From assembly GCA_009787995.1 (NCBI GenBank), contig WQSH01000006.1, positions 1 through 46,666 of the forward strand: 46,666 bases of DNA. The letters run 5' to 3'. The notes under the pieces were generated by a model that was not told the DNA's origin, did not search any database, and was given only the letters and a program-made list of their open reading frames with translations. Origin of the DNA: Oscillospiraceae bacterium (GTDB lineage: Bacteria > Bacillota > Clostridia > Oscillospirales > Oscillospiraceae). Shown in pieces: positions 1-9,039 of this stretch (position 1 is the first letter of the stretch; every line of letters begins with the position of its first letter). Both the position numbers and the translations under genes were made by a program.

Positions 1-140
1 AGGCTGCCGGAGCCGACTATGGGATTGCCGGCGGACTTGGCGAGGGAGTTTTGTTCAAGAAGGGCAATGTGGTAAAAAAGGTCGCCATGGGCAGGCTGGT
101 GGATGAATTGTTTATGGTTATCGAAAGTGAGGAAGAATAG
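1..140 (+). CDS. ispG: IspG (4-hydroxy-3-methylbut-2-enyl diphosphate synthase), C-terminal end only
   Basis: Only the last 45 or so codons are in the window; the reading frame enters from the left edge (first full codon at base 3) and stops with TAG at 138-140. The peptide contains GIAGGLGEGVLFKKG followed by a Lys-rich stretch and an acidic tail. This matches the conserved C-terminus of IspG/GcpE, the 4Fe-4S enzyme of the methylerythritol phosphate isoprenoid pathway. The gene lies directly before polC, a common neighbour in Clostridia, and the stop is only 2 bases from the polC start, so the two are probably co-transcribed. The assignment rests on a short segment, and the catalytic Cys residues are outside the window. 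Confidence 0.82.
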   Translation, partial: AAGADYGIAGGLGEGVLFKKGNVVKKVAMGRLVDELFMVIESEEE

Positions 141-142
141 GC

Positions 143-3100
143 TTGAGCGCTCAAGAAAACGTCCTTTTGTATGAAATGTTCCCCTTTTGCAGGGGCAACG
201 CCAGGCTTGCGTCCGACTACAGCGGCGCGCGGGTCCTCTCTGCGGCGATAGATAAGTCTAGGACATCAATGAATTTGAGGGTTTCGCTCATAGAGCCTGC
301 TCCCCCTCTTGAAATAACAGTGCTTGAAGAGCTGATCGCTCAGGAGTTCGGCCTTACTGCTGTGTCAGTGACGGTAGTGTACGCCCGCTCTTCGGCCGAG
401 AGCCGCATTCCTCGCACCGGAGCTTCTGGAAAAGCCGTTTCCGGCTCAAATCCGGGCGTTGTTATAATGGGCAGACGCATCGGCGATTCCGCAAATTTTA
501 CGCCGATTGGCGAGCTTGCGCTTGAGATGGGCAAGGCCGCAGTAAAGGGCGAAGTCTGCGATGTATCAGAAAAATATATTGAAAAACGCAAAGCGTGGAT
601 CCTTAGCTTCGACTTGACAGATTATACGGGCACTATACATGTTTCAAAATTCATGGTTGACGAAAATGCCGCACAAATTGTCAAAAAAGTCAAAAAGGGC
701 ATGTGGCTCGCTGTATCAGGCAATTTGAGCATAAGCAGGTACGATGCCGACCTTACACTCGAGCCACAAGGCATCACGGCAGTTTCTCACAAGCCCAGGA
801 TGGACATTGCGGAGGAAAAGCGCGTCGAGCTTCATCTGCACACAAAAATGTCTGCCTTGGATGCGCTCTCCGACACAGCCGAGGTCTTAGCGCGGGCCGC
901 CGAATGGGGGCACAGAGCCGTAGCTATAACGGACCATGGCGTAGTCCAGTCTTTCCCTGATGCGTTTAATGCCTCTGGGGGCGCAGGCGGCAAGGTGAAG
1001 GTCATATATGGCATCGAGGCTTACTTCCTAAATGATGCTGACGGAGGAGACGCAGAAAAAGAAGAAGAGGCAAAGCCGCAGCGCAAGGGGAAAAAGAAGC
1101 GCCGCACAAATATCCTGCATATAGTCCTGCTGGTAAAAAATAAAGCCGGCATGGCAAACTTGTACAAGCTGGTTACAAAAAGCCATCTTGAGGATTTTAT
1201 GAGCAAAAGGCCGGTCATCAAAAAATCCTTGCTGGATGCGCACAGGGAGGGTCTGATAGTCGGCTCAGCCTGCGAAGCCGGGGAGTTTTTTGACGCCGTG
1301 TCCGAACGCAAAGACGACCAAGAGCTCAGGCGGCTCGCTGAGTATTATGATTATCTGGAAATCATGCCGATTTGCAACAATATGTTCATGCTGGGAGACG
1401 GCAGGGAGCGCGCAAATACGCAAGACGAGCTTCGCGATTTTAATCGTAAAGTCGTCGAGATTGGCAGGTCGCTCAACAAGCCGGTCGTGGCGACGGGCGA
1501 TGTGCACTTCCTCGACCCCGAGCACGAGATTTTCCGCCATATCATCCTCTCATCCAAGGGCATGGGCGACACAAATAAAGACTTGCCGCTGTATTTCAAG
1601 ACAACGGACGAGATGCTTGAGGAGTTTGGCTATCTCGGCGAGGACATCGCTTATGAGGTCGTCGTGCGCAATACCAATTTGATAGCGGACATGTGCGAAG
1701 AGGTTAACCCCCTCCCAGAACGCAAAAGGCTCTTCCCACCCAAGCTGGAGAGAAGCGCAGAGGATTTGAAAGATTTGGTATATGGCAAGCTAAAGGAGCT
1801 ATATGGGGACAACCCGCCCAAGGTTATAACGGAACGCATCGAGACGGAGCTGGGCGATATCCTCGACCGGGGGTACGATGTTATTTACATGTCGGCCCAA
1901 AAGTTGGTGGGCGCTTCGATTAAGGAGGGCTACTTAGTCGGCTCGCGCGGCAGCGTCGGCTCGTCGATTGTCGCTTTCCTTGCCGGTATAACGGAGGTCA
2001 ATTCACTGCCTGCGCATTATAGGTGCCCTAAGTGCCAAAGGACGGACTTTGAGTCAGGCGAGGGCTATGGATGTGGGGCGGACATGCCTGATATGAACTG
2101 TACCGACTGCGGCGCAACATACACCAAGGATGGGTTCAACATACCATTTGAAACGTTCCTTGGATTCGATGGCGATAAGGTTCCCGATATCGACCTGAAT
2201 TTCTCAGGGGAATATCAAGCCCAAGCACATAAGCATACTATGGACCTCTTCGGTGCGGGTAATGTTTATAGGGCGGGAACGATTGGCACGATAAAGGAGC
2301 GGACTGCCTATGGTTATGTCAAAAAGTACCTCGAATCCCTTGGCAAAAGTGTCACAAAAGCAGAGGAAAACAGGCTGTCGCGAGGGTGCGCAGGAGTAAA
2401 AAGGACGACGGGCCAGCACCCCGGCGGCCTCATCGTAATACCCCAGGGCATGGAGGTAACAGATTTCTGCCCGGCACAGCACCCCTCTGACGATAAGGAA
2501 AAAGGCGTCGTCACGCTCCATTATGACTACCATTGCTTGGAAGATAATCTTATTAAGCTCGACGAACTGGGGCATGACGACCCGACGATGATAAAGATGC
2601 TGGAGGATATGACGGGAGTGAATGCCGTGGCAATCCCCCTTGACGACCCTGAGACCATGTCTATTTTTACTTCGCCAGCGGTTCTTGGGATTCCCTGCGA
2701 CGACGATATTATAGGTGCAACCGGTTCAATAGGCATTCCGGAGTTCGGCACCGATTTCACAAGGCAGATGCTGTGCGACACAAAGCCGCAAAACTTCGAT
2801 ACGCTTGTGCGCTTGTCCGGATTTGCGCACGGCGAGGGCGTCTGGCAGGGCAATGCCAAAGACCTCATCCAATCGGGCACGGCGACGGTCGGCGAGACTA
2901 TCGGCTGCCGCGATGATATTATGCTCTTCCTCATTTCAAAGGGCATCGACGATAGGTATTCCTTCAAGATTTCGGAGAGCATTCGAAAAGGCTATGGCCT
3001 ACCCGACGGCGCTGAGGAGGTTATGGTGGAGCACCGCGTGCCAGCTTGGTATATAGAGTCTTGCAAGAGGATGACGTACCTTTTTCCCAAGGCGCACGCC

Positions 3101-3622
3101 GTTGCTTATGTCATAATGGCTTTTCGCATTGCGTGGTTCAAGGTTCACAGGCCCCTTGAGTTTTATAGTGCATATTTCTACCGCAGAAGCCAAAAAGACA
3201 GCTTTGATGCGGAGTTTATGATTAAGGGCATCGACGTCGTCCGCAGGAAGATTAGGGAGATTAGGGGCAATCCCGAGGCAAAGAGCAAGGAAGAGGATTT
3301 GCTGACGACCCTTGAGGCTTGCTATGAGTTTTATTTGCGCGGTTACGATTTTACCGGGATAGACATCTACGATTCCGACCCCGTTAGGTTTTTGCTGGTT
3401 GGCGAAGATAAGTTGCGCCCGCCATTCGTAGCGATTGGCGGACTGGGCGAGACTGCGGCTTTCGACCTTGCGGGTTCAAGGTCTGACAGGGAGTTTATTT
3501 CGGTGGACGACATATCGGCGGCATGCTCAAAGGTGCAAAGGACGCACCTAGACCAGCTCAAGACGCTCGGTGCGCTGCGAAACCTGCCTGAGTCCAGTCA
3601 GATGTCTTTGTTTTCCACATAA
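143..3622 (+). CDS. polC: DNA polymerase III alpha subunit, Gram-positive PolC type, lacking the DEDD exonuclease domain
   Basis: This is the main replicative polymerase of low-GC Gram-positives. The protein has 1159 residues, against about 1430 for Bacillus or Staphylococcus PolC. Order of parts: N-terminal domain (1-130), OB fold (about 133-215), PHP domain starting at HLHT (231-234) with ITDHG (262-266), then the polymerase core with a Cys4 zinc site (CPKC and CTDC pairs), the catalytic PDIDLNFSGEYQ block near residue 682, TTGQHPGG, FPKAHA, and the usual C-terminal end with the beta-clamp-type motif QMSLF. The PHP domain is normally interrupted by a roughly 170-residue 3'-5' exonuclease with a DxE motif. 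Here YGIEAYF (289-295) runs into a Lys/Glu-rich linker (about 297-322) and straight on to the second half of PHP. Polymerase motifs look intact. The start is TTG at 143, 2 bases after ispG. Confidence 0.95.
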   Translation: MSAQENVLLYEMFPFCRGNARLASDYSGARVLSAAIDKSRTSMNLRVSLIEPAPPLEITVLEELIAQEFGLTAVSVTVVYARSSAESRIPRTGASGKAVSGSNPGVVIMGRRIGDSANFTPIGELALEMGKAAVKGEVCDVSEKYIEKRKAWILSFDLTDYTGTIHVSKFMVDENAAQIVKKVKKGMWLAVSGNLSISRYDADLTLEPQGITAVSHKPRMDIAEEKRVELHLHTKMSALDALSDTAEVLARAAEWGHRAVAITDHGVVQSFPDAFNASGGAGGKVKVIYGIEAYFLNDADGGDAEKEEEAKPQRKGKKKRRTNILHIVLLVKNKAGMANLYKLVTKSHLEDFMSKRPVIKKSLLDAHREGLIVGSACEAGEFFDAVSERKDDQELRRLAEYYDYLEIMPICNNMFMLGDGRERANTQDELRDFNRKVVEIGRSLNKPVVATGDVHFLDPEHEIFRHIILSSKGMGDTNKDLPLYFKTTDEMLEEFGYLGEDIAYEVVVRNTNLIADMCEEVNPLPERKRLFPPKLERSAEDLKDLVYGKLKELYGDNPPKVITERIETELGDILDRGYDVIYMSAQKLVGASIKEGYLVGSRGSVGSSIVAFLAGITEVNSLPAHYRCPKCQRTDFESGEGYGCGADMPDMNCTDCGATYTKDGFNIPFETFLGFDGDKVPDIDLNFSGEYQAQAHKHTMDLFGAGNVYRAGTIGTIKERTAYGYVKKYLESLGKSVTKAEENRLSRGCAGVKRTTGQHPGGLIVIPQGMEVTDFCPAQHPSDDKEKGVVTLHYDYHCLEDNLIKLDELGHDDPTMIKMLEDMTGVNAVAIPLDDPETMSIFTSPAVLGIPCDDDIIGATGSIGIPEFGTDFTRQMLCDTKPQNFDTLVRLSGFAHGEGVWQGNAKDLIQSGTATVGETIGCRDDIMLFLISKGIDDRYSFKISESIRKGYGLPDGAEEVMVEHRVPAWYIESCKRMTYLFPKAHAVAYVIMAFRIAWFKVHRPLEFYSAYFYRRSQKDSFDAEFMIKGIDVVRRKIREIRGNPEAKSKEEDLLTTLEACYEFYLRGYDFTGIDIYDSDPVRFLLVGEDKLRPPFVAIGGLGETAAFDLAGSRSDREFISVDDISAACSKVQRTHLDQLKTLGALRNLPESSQMSLFST

Positions 3623-3706
3623 TTTCCCGAGCTGCGCCCTTGCTATTGGAACAAAGTGTTGTAATTGCGTTTGGGCTTGTTTGCCCCCACTCGTTGTGGT
3701 AGACTT

Positions 3707-3754
3707 TGCCTGAGAGGCATACCGCTTTAGCGGCAGGGACGCTTGCCGGGCAAG
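3707..3754 (+). other. Three short hairpins in a row upstream of the aldo/keto reductase gene
   Basis: Three small perfect stems follow each other: TGCCT/AGGCA (3707-3719), CCGC/GCGG (3722-3733) and CTTGC/GCAAG (3742-3754). They end just before the Shine-Dalgarno GGAGTG at 3761-3766. They may form a structured leader or the remains of a terminator for polC, but there is no T-tract. It does not match a riboswitch consensus I know. Confidence 0.25.
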
Positions 3755-3775
3755 ATTGAAGGAGTGATTATTATA

Positions 3776-4894
3776 ATGGCAGATAAGTATTTTGGAAAAA
3801 GCATAGGCAAATTGGGCTACGGCAACATGCGCCTGCCCAAGGTGGATGGCAACATCGATTTTGCGACGATTGACAAAATGATAGACAAGTTCATGATGAG
3901 CGGCTTTTCGTATTTTGACACCGCCTACGTCTACGAAAGTTCAGAAGAAGTGCTGAACAAGTCGCTTGTGTCTCGCTACCCCCGCGACAGCTTCCAGATA
4001 ACAACAAAGCTTGCGATGATGGTAGCAAATGATGCGCAGGACATGCAGAAGCAAATTGACACATCGCTTGCGCGGCTCGGAGTGGATTTTGTGGACATCT
4101 ACCTCCTGCACGGGCTAAAGACCGACTTCATCAAGGCCGCCGATAAGTTCGGCGCATGGGATTTCATGCGCAACTTGAAGGAGAAGGGAATTGTGAAGCA
4201 TATCGGCTTTTCGTTCCACGGCACGCCGGAGGAGCTTGACGAGCTTTTGCATAAGCATCCATATGTCGAAATCGTGCAGCTCCAGCTGAATTATCTTGAC
4301 TGGGACAGCTCCGATGTGCAGGCGCGCAGGCTTTACGAAATTGCAAGGAGCCACGGCACGCCGATTTCAGTCATGGAGCCAAACAAGGGCGGCTGGCTCG
4401 CAGGCGAGACGTCCGAGGCGGGAAAGCTCTTAAAATCCGCTAACCCGAATGTGTCCGCCGCTTCGTGGGCTTTCCGTTACCTGCTGGAGCTTGAGGGGAT
4501 AGCAACTATCCTAACAGGCATGGGCACCCTTGAGGAACTTGAGGACAACATCAATACGTTTACGAACTTCAAGCCGCTGTCCGCTGATGAGCGCAAGTTG
4601 ATTGACAAGGCTATAGAAATCATAAATGCCACGCCTTCCATCCCCTGCACATCTTGCAATTACTGCATACCGCATTGCCCGGAGAAGATTGCGATTCCTG
4701 CCTATTTGAGGATCTACAGCAATTACCTCATATACAAGAACCTAGACACGCTAAAGCACATCGACTTCATGCTTGGAAGCCAGGGCGGCCAGGCAAAGCA
4801 ATGCATAAGCTGCGGAAAATGCGAAAAGGTCTGCCCGCAGAACCTGGGCATCGCAGACGTAATGGCAAAAGCGGCGGAGCTTATAGCGGGGTAG
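3776..4894 (+). CDS. Aldo/keto reductase with C-terminal 4Fe-4S ferredoxin domain
   Basis: A 372-residue cytoplasmic oxidoreductase. The N-terminal TIM barrel carries the AKR tetrad: Asp48 and Tyr53 in DTAYVYESSE, Lys78 in TTKL and His112 in LLHG. The last 90 residues hold two cysteine clusters, CTSCNYCIPHCP (Cys291, 294, 297, 301) and CISCGKCEKVCP (Cys343, 346, 349, 353), as in the aldo/keto reductase/ferredoxin fusions common in anaerobes. The substrate is unknown; such proteins are thought to couple a carbonyl reduction to low-potential electron carriers. I chose ATG 3776 rather than the in-frame TTG at 3743 because GGAGTG lies 9 bases upstream. The gene stands alone between polC and the RND exporter, with 150 bases of untranslated sequence in front. 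Confidence 0.9.
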   Translation: MADKYFGKSIGKLGYGNMRLPKVDGNIDFATIDKMIDKFMMSGFSYFDTAYVYESSEEVLNKSLVSRYPRDSFQITTKLAMMVANDAQDMQKQIDTSLARLGVDFVDIYLLHGLKTDFIKAADKFGAWDFMRNLKEKGIVKHIGFSFHGTPEELDELLHKHPYVEIVQLQLNYLDWDSSDVQARRLYEIARSHGTPISVMEPNKGGWLAGETSEAGKLLKSANPNVSAASWAFRYLLELEGIATILTGMGTLEELEDNINTFTNFKPLSADERKLIDKAIEIINATPSIPCTSCNYCIPHCPEKIAIPAYLRIYSNYLIYKNLDTLKHIDFMLGSQGGQAKQCISCGKCEKVCPQNLGIADVMAKAAELIAG

Positions 4895-4921
4895 CCATTA
4901 CTGCTTAGTGCTTGCAAAACA

Positions 4922-4968
4922 TCAACTGAATCTCAACAAAAAAGACTGATTTGTTGAGGTTCAGTTGA
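4922..4968. promoter_or_regulatory. 19-bp inverted repeat ahead of the RND exporter
   Basis: The left arm at 4922-4940 begins TCAACTGAATCTCAAC and pairs with the right arm at 4950-4968 in 18 of 19 positions, with a 9-base centre (AAAGACTGA). It lies 27 bases after the reductase stop and 60 bases before the exporter start. A long AT-rich palindrome in front of a drug exporter is what a dimeric repressor (TetR or MarR type) would bind. It could also be a hairpin that ends reductase transcription, though no T-run follows it. No regulator gene is adjacent. Confidence 0.5.
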
Positions 4969-5028
4969 AGTTTGTCTGATATGCTTGCAACGGCATTTAA
5001 TTATGTGGAAGAAGAAAGGAAAGAAACA

Positions 5029-8000
5029 ATGTTAGGAAAATTTAGCGTACGCAAGCCCCTTACCGTATTAGTTGGAGTAATCTTGGTGATAGTCTTGGGC
5101 GTCGTGTCTTTAATGGGCACGTCCACCGATCTCCTGCCTGCGATGGATTTGCCATTCACGGCAGTATTCACCACTTACATAGGCGCCACGCCCGAACAAG
5201 TTGAAAGCGACATTTCCATCCCCCTGGAGGCCCGCATGAGCACCCTTAGCGGGATTGACACGGTGCAGTCTATTTCCAGCGAGCACGTATCAATATTGAT
5301 TTTGCAATTTACGGAAGCGACCAATATGGACTCCGCATCACTGGAAATTAGGGAGGCCTTGGATATGATGACCCTGCCCGACGGCGCATCCAGGCCTATG
5401 ACCATCAGGATGAACCCGGAAATGCTGCCCATACTTACGGCTAATGTGCATAAAGATGGCGCAACCATCGACGAGCTTTCGGAATTCGTCAGGGATGTGG
5501 TATCCCCAGCCCTAGAGGGCGTGCCCGGCGTCGCTGTGGTCAGCCTTTCGGGTTTGGTTCAAAACCAGATGCACGTCGTCATCGAAAGCGAGCGCATAGA
5601 GGCCGTCAACCAAGCGTTAGCTCAAGCGGTCGAAGAACTCATGGAAGCTGCAATCGCCGCCGCAATGGCGGAGATGGAGCAATATGCGGAGGCTATAATA
5701 ACCGCTCAAGTGGAGGAGTTTTCCGAAACCCGCATGGCAGAGCTTGTGGGCGAGGGACTTTCCATGGCCGCCGCAGGCATGCAATTGCAGGCTGAGCTTC
5801 CTACCATAATAGAAACCATCTCTCAAGAAGTGATACAGGCAATGATGGCGGAGCACATGGGCGAGGCTCCCGATGATCCCGCCGGAGAGACCCCGCCCAT
5901 AGGCATTCCAGCTGAAATGCTCACCGTTGAGACTGTTACAGGCATGCTCACCGCACAAAACTTCGCCATGCCCGCAGGCATGACGACTGAAGATAATGTT
6001 GAGTACATGGTGCGCGTTGGAGACAGGTTTGAGAGCTTGGACGAGATTCGGGATATGCTCATTTTTGACCCCGCACAGATGGGCATGGTGGGCGTCGACC
6101 CAATACGCCTGTCTGATGTTGCGGATATTTTCCTTACCGACGATAGCCACCTCACATTCACCAGAGTAAATGGGAATCCGGGCGTCATGCTGAGCATACA
6201 GAGGCAGAGCGAGTTTACCACTGCAGATATTTCAGCCGCAATCCGCGACCGCATGGATTCGCTGATGGCTGAGTACCCCGACTTGGGCTTTGCCGTTTTG
6301 ATGGATCAAGGCGAAATGATAGGCATGATTATCAGCTCAGTGACTAACAACCTGCTAATCGGCGGGGTGCTTGCCATTGTTGTTTTGCTGCTGTTCCTCA
6401 GGGATATCCGGCCCACATTGATTGTCGCTGTAGCTATCCCCGTTAGCTTGATGCTTGCTGTCACTCTTATGTACTTCACGGGGGTGACCCTCAATATGAT
6501 TTCCATGGGTGCGCTGGCCCTTGCTGTGGGCATGCTTGTGGATAACTCGATTGTTGTTATAGAAAATATATACCGCATGAGAAGCAGCACCGACCGCAGC
6601 GTCGCCCGCGCTGCCGTGTCCGGTGCAAAGCAGGTCTCCGGCGCTATCGTCGCCGCTACGCTCACGACGGTCGCCCTGTTTGTGCCCATCATCTTCACGG
6701 AGGGCATGACCCGGCAGATTTTTATGGATTTTGGCCTTACCATCGCCTATGCGCTCGTGGCAAGCCTCATCATCGCCCTCACCGTCGTCCCTGCTGCGTC
6801 CAGCGTTATGCTTAAAAATGTCAAAAAAGACCAAGAGGGCAAGCTATTTACCCGATTTGTAAACGGTTACGAGACCCTCCTGCGCGGAGCACTGCGCTTT
6901 AAGTGGGCTGTGCTATTGTTTGCAGTGGTTGCTTTTGGTTTGAGCTTTTGGGGCATCAGCCGGAGGGGTGCGGAAATGTTCCCTCCTATGGATATGCCGC
7001 AAATCATGGTGACGGCAGAAATGCCCGAAGGTTCAACCTTTGAGGATACCACCGTGGCTGCAGAGGAATTATCGGCCCGGGTTCTCGCTATACCCGACGT
7101 GGAAACCGTTGGGGTTAGCATTGGCGGCGGGATGATGGATGCCTTTGCCGCAGGCTTGGGCTTTGGAGGTATGGGCGGCATGGGCGGCCAAGGCACCACC
7201 ATAAGCATGTATGTAATCCTGCATGAGGATAGGAGCATCACACTCGATGAGCTAAATGCGCAGATGAGGGATGTCACCGAAGACCTTGGCCTTGAAGCGG
7301 ATATTGGCGGCGCTGACGGCGGAATGGCTATGATGATGGGCGACCCCATCTCCCTTCGCGTCGAAGGCATGGAGCTAGACGATATAAGGGATACGGCAAT
7401 AGCCCTTGCTGCGCTTGTCAACTCGGTAGAAGGCACAACGAATGTAACCGATATGTATGAAGATGCAGCTCCCGAGCTGCGCATAAGGGTTGACAAAGAT
7501 GTCGCAATGGCACAGGGCCTGACCGTAGCACAGGTTTTCATGGCGGCGAATAGCGCTATAACGGCGCCTGAGAGGTCACTCCACATGACATTGTCAGGCC
7601 GGAGCTACGAGATAATAATATCAGACGGTGACTTTGTTGCGCCGGGCAGGTACGGAATAGAAAACCTGCAAATTGCCACCACGGCAGGGGGGTACGTAAC
7701 GCTCTCAGATATCGCCGAGGTGTTTGAGGACACAGGCTTTACCTCCATCAATCGTATAAACCGCAACCGTTTCCTCACCATCAGCGGGCAAATCGAAGAT
7801 GGGTTTAACGTAGGCTTGGTTAATGATGAGATAGCGCTGCTGCTTGCGGACTTCACGCCTATCGGCGACACCCAAGTTTTTGTCGGCGGCGAGGCCGAGG
7901 CCATAGCCGATGCCTTCGGCGACTTGTTTCTGATGCTGGTGCTGGGCTTGCTATTCACCTACTTAATCATGGTGGCTCAATTCCAGTCCCTGCTGTCACC

Positions 8001-8445
8001 CTTCATCGTTATGTTCACGGTGCCCCTTGCGTTCACCGGCGGCTTTGTGGCGCTGATGATTGGTAGGATGCCCTTGTCCATAGTCGCTATAATCGGCCTC
8101 ATTCTGCTGTCTGGCGTGGCCGTTAACAACGGCATAGTGCTGATAAGCCGGGTCAATCAGATGCGCTGGGAGGGCATGCCTAAGCTTGATGCCATAGTAG
8201 ATGCGGGGCGCAAGCGCATCAGGCCCATTCTGATGACGGCGATTTCAACAATTTTCGCCATGAGTGTGCTGGCAATCGGCATTGGCGAAGGCACTGAAAT
8301 GATGCAGCCAATGGCAATAGCCACTATAGGCGGCCTAATATACGCCACTGCAATGACGCTCTTCGTAGTGCCCATCCTATACGACATGTTCCATAGAAAC
8401 AAGGACGTGACGAAGGAAGACCTTGACGCCCCTGATGTGGCATAA
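5029..8445 (+). CDS. RND-family efflux permease (HAE1/SwrC-like) with a large helical insertion
   Basis: A 1138-residue inner-membrane exporter of the AcrB/SwrC superfamily. It begins with the typical cytoplasmic N-terminus and first membrane helix (LGKFSVRKPLTVLVGV), has two large extracytoplasmic porter regions and two sets of membrane helices. The TM4 motif reads GMLVDNSIVVIENI (Asp505 kept, second Asp replaced by Asn), and the TM10 region reads LSGVAVNNGIVL, without the Lys of AcrB; both are usual in Gram-positive members. Residues about 195-330 are an Ala/Glu/Met-rich helical stretch not present in AcrB, and a Gly/Met-rich loop lies near 697-715. ATG 5029 has AAAGGA 8 bases upstream and fits the family start better than the in-frame TTG at 4972. 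No membrane-fusion or outer-membrane partner is adjacent, as expected for a monoderm. Confidence 0.92.
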   Translation: MLGKFSVRKPLTVLVGVILVIVLGVVSLMGTSTDLLPAMDLPFTAVFTTYIGATPEQVESDISIPLEARMSTLSGIDTVQSISSEHVSILILQFTEATNMDSASLEIREALDMMTLPDGASRPMTIRMNPEMLPILTANVHKDGATIDELSEFVRDVVSPALEGVPGVAVVSLSGLVQNQMHVVIESERIEAVNQALAQAVEELMEAAIAAAMAEMEQYAEAIITAQVEEFSETRMAELVGEGLSMAAAGMQLQAELPTIIETISQEVIQAMMAEHMGEAPDDPAGETPPIGIPAEMLTVETVTGMLTAQNFAMPAGMTTEDNVEYMVRVGDRFESLDEIRDMLIFDPAQMGMVGVDPIRLSDVADIFLTDDSHLTFTRVNGNPGVMLSIQRQSEFTTADISAAIRDRMDSLMAEYPDLGFAVLMDQGEMIGMIISSVTNNLLIGGVLAIVVLLLFLRDIRPTLIVAVAIPVSLMLAVTLMYFTGVTLNMISMGALALAVGMLVDNSIVVIENIYRMRSSTDRSVARAAVSGAKQVSGAIVAATLTTVALFVPIIFTEGMTRQIFMDFGLTIAYALVASLIIALTVVPAASSVMLKNVKKDQEGKLFTRFVNGYETLLRGALRFKWAVLLFAVVAFGLSFWGISRRGAEMFPPMDMPQIMVTAEMPEGSTFEDTTVAAEELSARVLAIPDVETVGVSIGGGMMDAFAAGLGFGGMGGMGGQGTTISMYVILHEDRSITLDELNAQMRDVTEDLGLEADIGGADGGMAMMMGDPISLRVEGMELDDIRDTAIALAALVNSVEGTTNVTDMYEDAAPELRIRVDKDVAMAQGLTVAQVFMAANSAITAPERSLHMTLSGRSYEIIISDGDFVAPGRYGIENLQIATTAGGYVTLSDIAEVFEDTGFTSINRINRNRFLTISGQIEDGFNVGLVNDEIALLLADFTPIGDTQVFVGGEAEAIADAFGDLFLMLVLGLLFTYLIMVAQFQSLLSPFIVMFTVPLAFTGGFVALMIGRMPLSIVAIIGLILLSGVAVNNGIVLISRVNQMRWEGMPKLDAIVDAGRKRIRPILMTAISTIFAMSVLAIGIGEGTEMMQPMAIATIGGLIYATAMTLFVVPILYDMFHRNKDVTKEDLDAPDVA

Positions 8446-8461
8446 TTCCTACACTGTAATT

Positions 8462-8496
8462 AGCTGCCCCACCCCGGATTCCGGGGTGGGGCAGCT
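8462..8496. terminator. Bidirectional terminator-like hairpin between converging genes
   Basis: A perfect 16-bp GC-rich stem (8462-8477 against 8481-8496) with an ATT loop sits between the RND exporter (+) and pgsA (-). The bases outside the stem are AT-rich (TTGATTAATT on the plus side, AATTACAG on the minus side) but have no real U-tract. Its position makes a shared terminator the simplest reading. Confidence 0.75.
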
Positions 8497-8511
8497 TGAT
8501 TAATTCAAAAC

Positions 8512-9039
8512 TCACAGCTTTTTCCAGTCAAAGATATCCCTGTTCTTCACGTAATACTCAACCCCTGAAGCCACTGTTGTCATCGTTATTGCGGCGATAC
8601 ATGCGTGAACCATCCATGGCTGGAGTTCTAGGAACATGACTGTCAGGCAGAACATTGTCACGACAGTCTTCACTTTGCCCGAAGCCGCAGCTGCAATCAC
8701 CCTCCCATTATCAACCGCTATGAGCCTGAGCGCTGTCACTAGGAACTCACGTACTACCACTATTAGAACTGCCCATGCCGGCATTATCCCTTGCTCAAGA
8801 AACCACAGCATTGCGGAGAGCACCAAAATTTTGTCCGCCAGCGGATCCATGAGCTTGCCAAAATCCGTTACCTGATTGCGCTGCCTTGCGATATAGCCAT
8901 CTGCTATATCTGTCAGTCCAGCGGCAATGAAAATCCCCATTGCGACGTAGCTGCTGCCAAAAAAACCAATGTACAACACAGCCAGGAACGCCGGTATCAG
9001 CAACACCCTAATCATTGTGAGTTTATTTGCTGTGTTCAT
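8512..9039 (-). CDS. pgsA: CDP-diacylglycerol--glycerol-3-phosphate 3-phosphatidyltransferase
   Basis: A 175-residue membrane enzyme that makes phosphatidylglycerophosphate, the first committed step to phosphatidylglycerol. The CDP-alcohol phosphotransferase signature is complete: DG-x2-AR-x8-G-x3-D-x3-D, in the stretch from DGYIAR to MDPLADK. The N-terminus MNTANKLTMIRVLLIPAF is typical of PgsA, and hydrophobic segments fill the rest. Its start overlaps the rimO stop by four bases (9036-9039), so the two are translationally coupled at the end of the nine-gene minus-strand run. Length is normal for the family. Confidence 0.95.
   Translation of the reverse strand: MNTANKLTMIRVLLIPAFLAVLYIGFFGSSYVAMGIFIAAGLTDIADGYIARQRNQVTDFGKLMDPLADKILVLSAMLWFLEQGIMPAWAVLIVVVREFLVTALRLIAVDNGRVIAAAASGKVKTVVTMFCLTVMFLELQPWMVHACIAAITMTTVASGVEYYVKNRDIFDWKKL

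Noticed and set aside
3700-3760. CTGAGAGG motif suggesting a TPP riboswitch ahead of the aldo/keto reductase
   Set aside because: Only the short CTGAGA string matches; the second TPP core (ACCTGAT...) and the required stems are missing.
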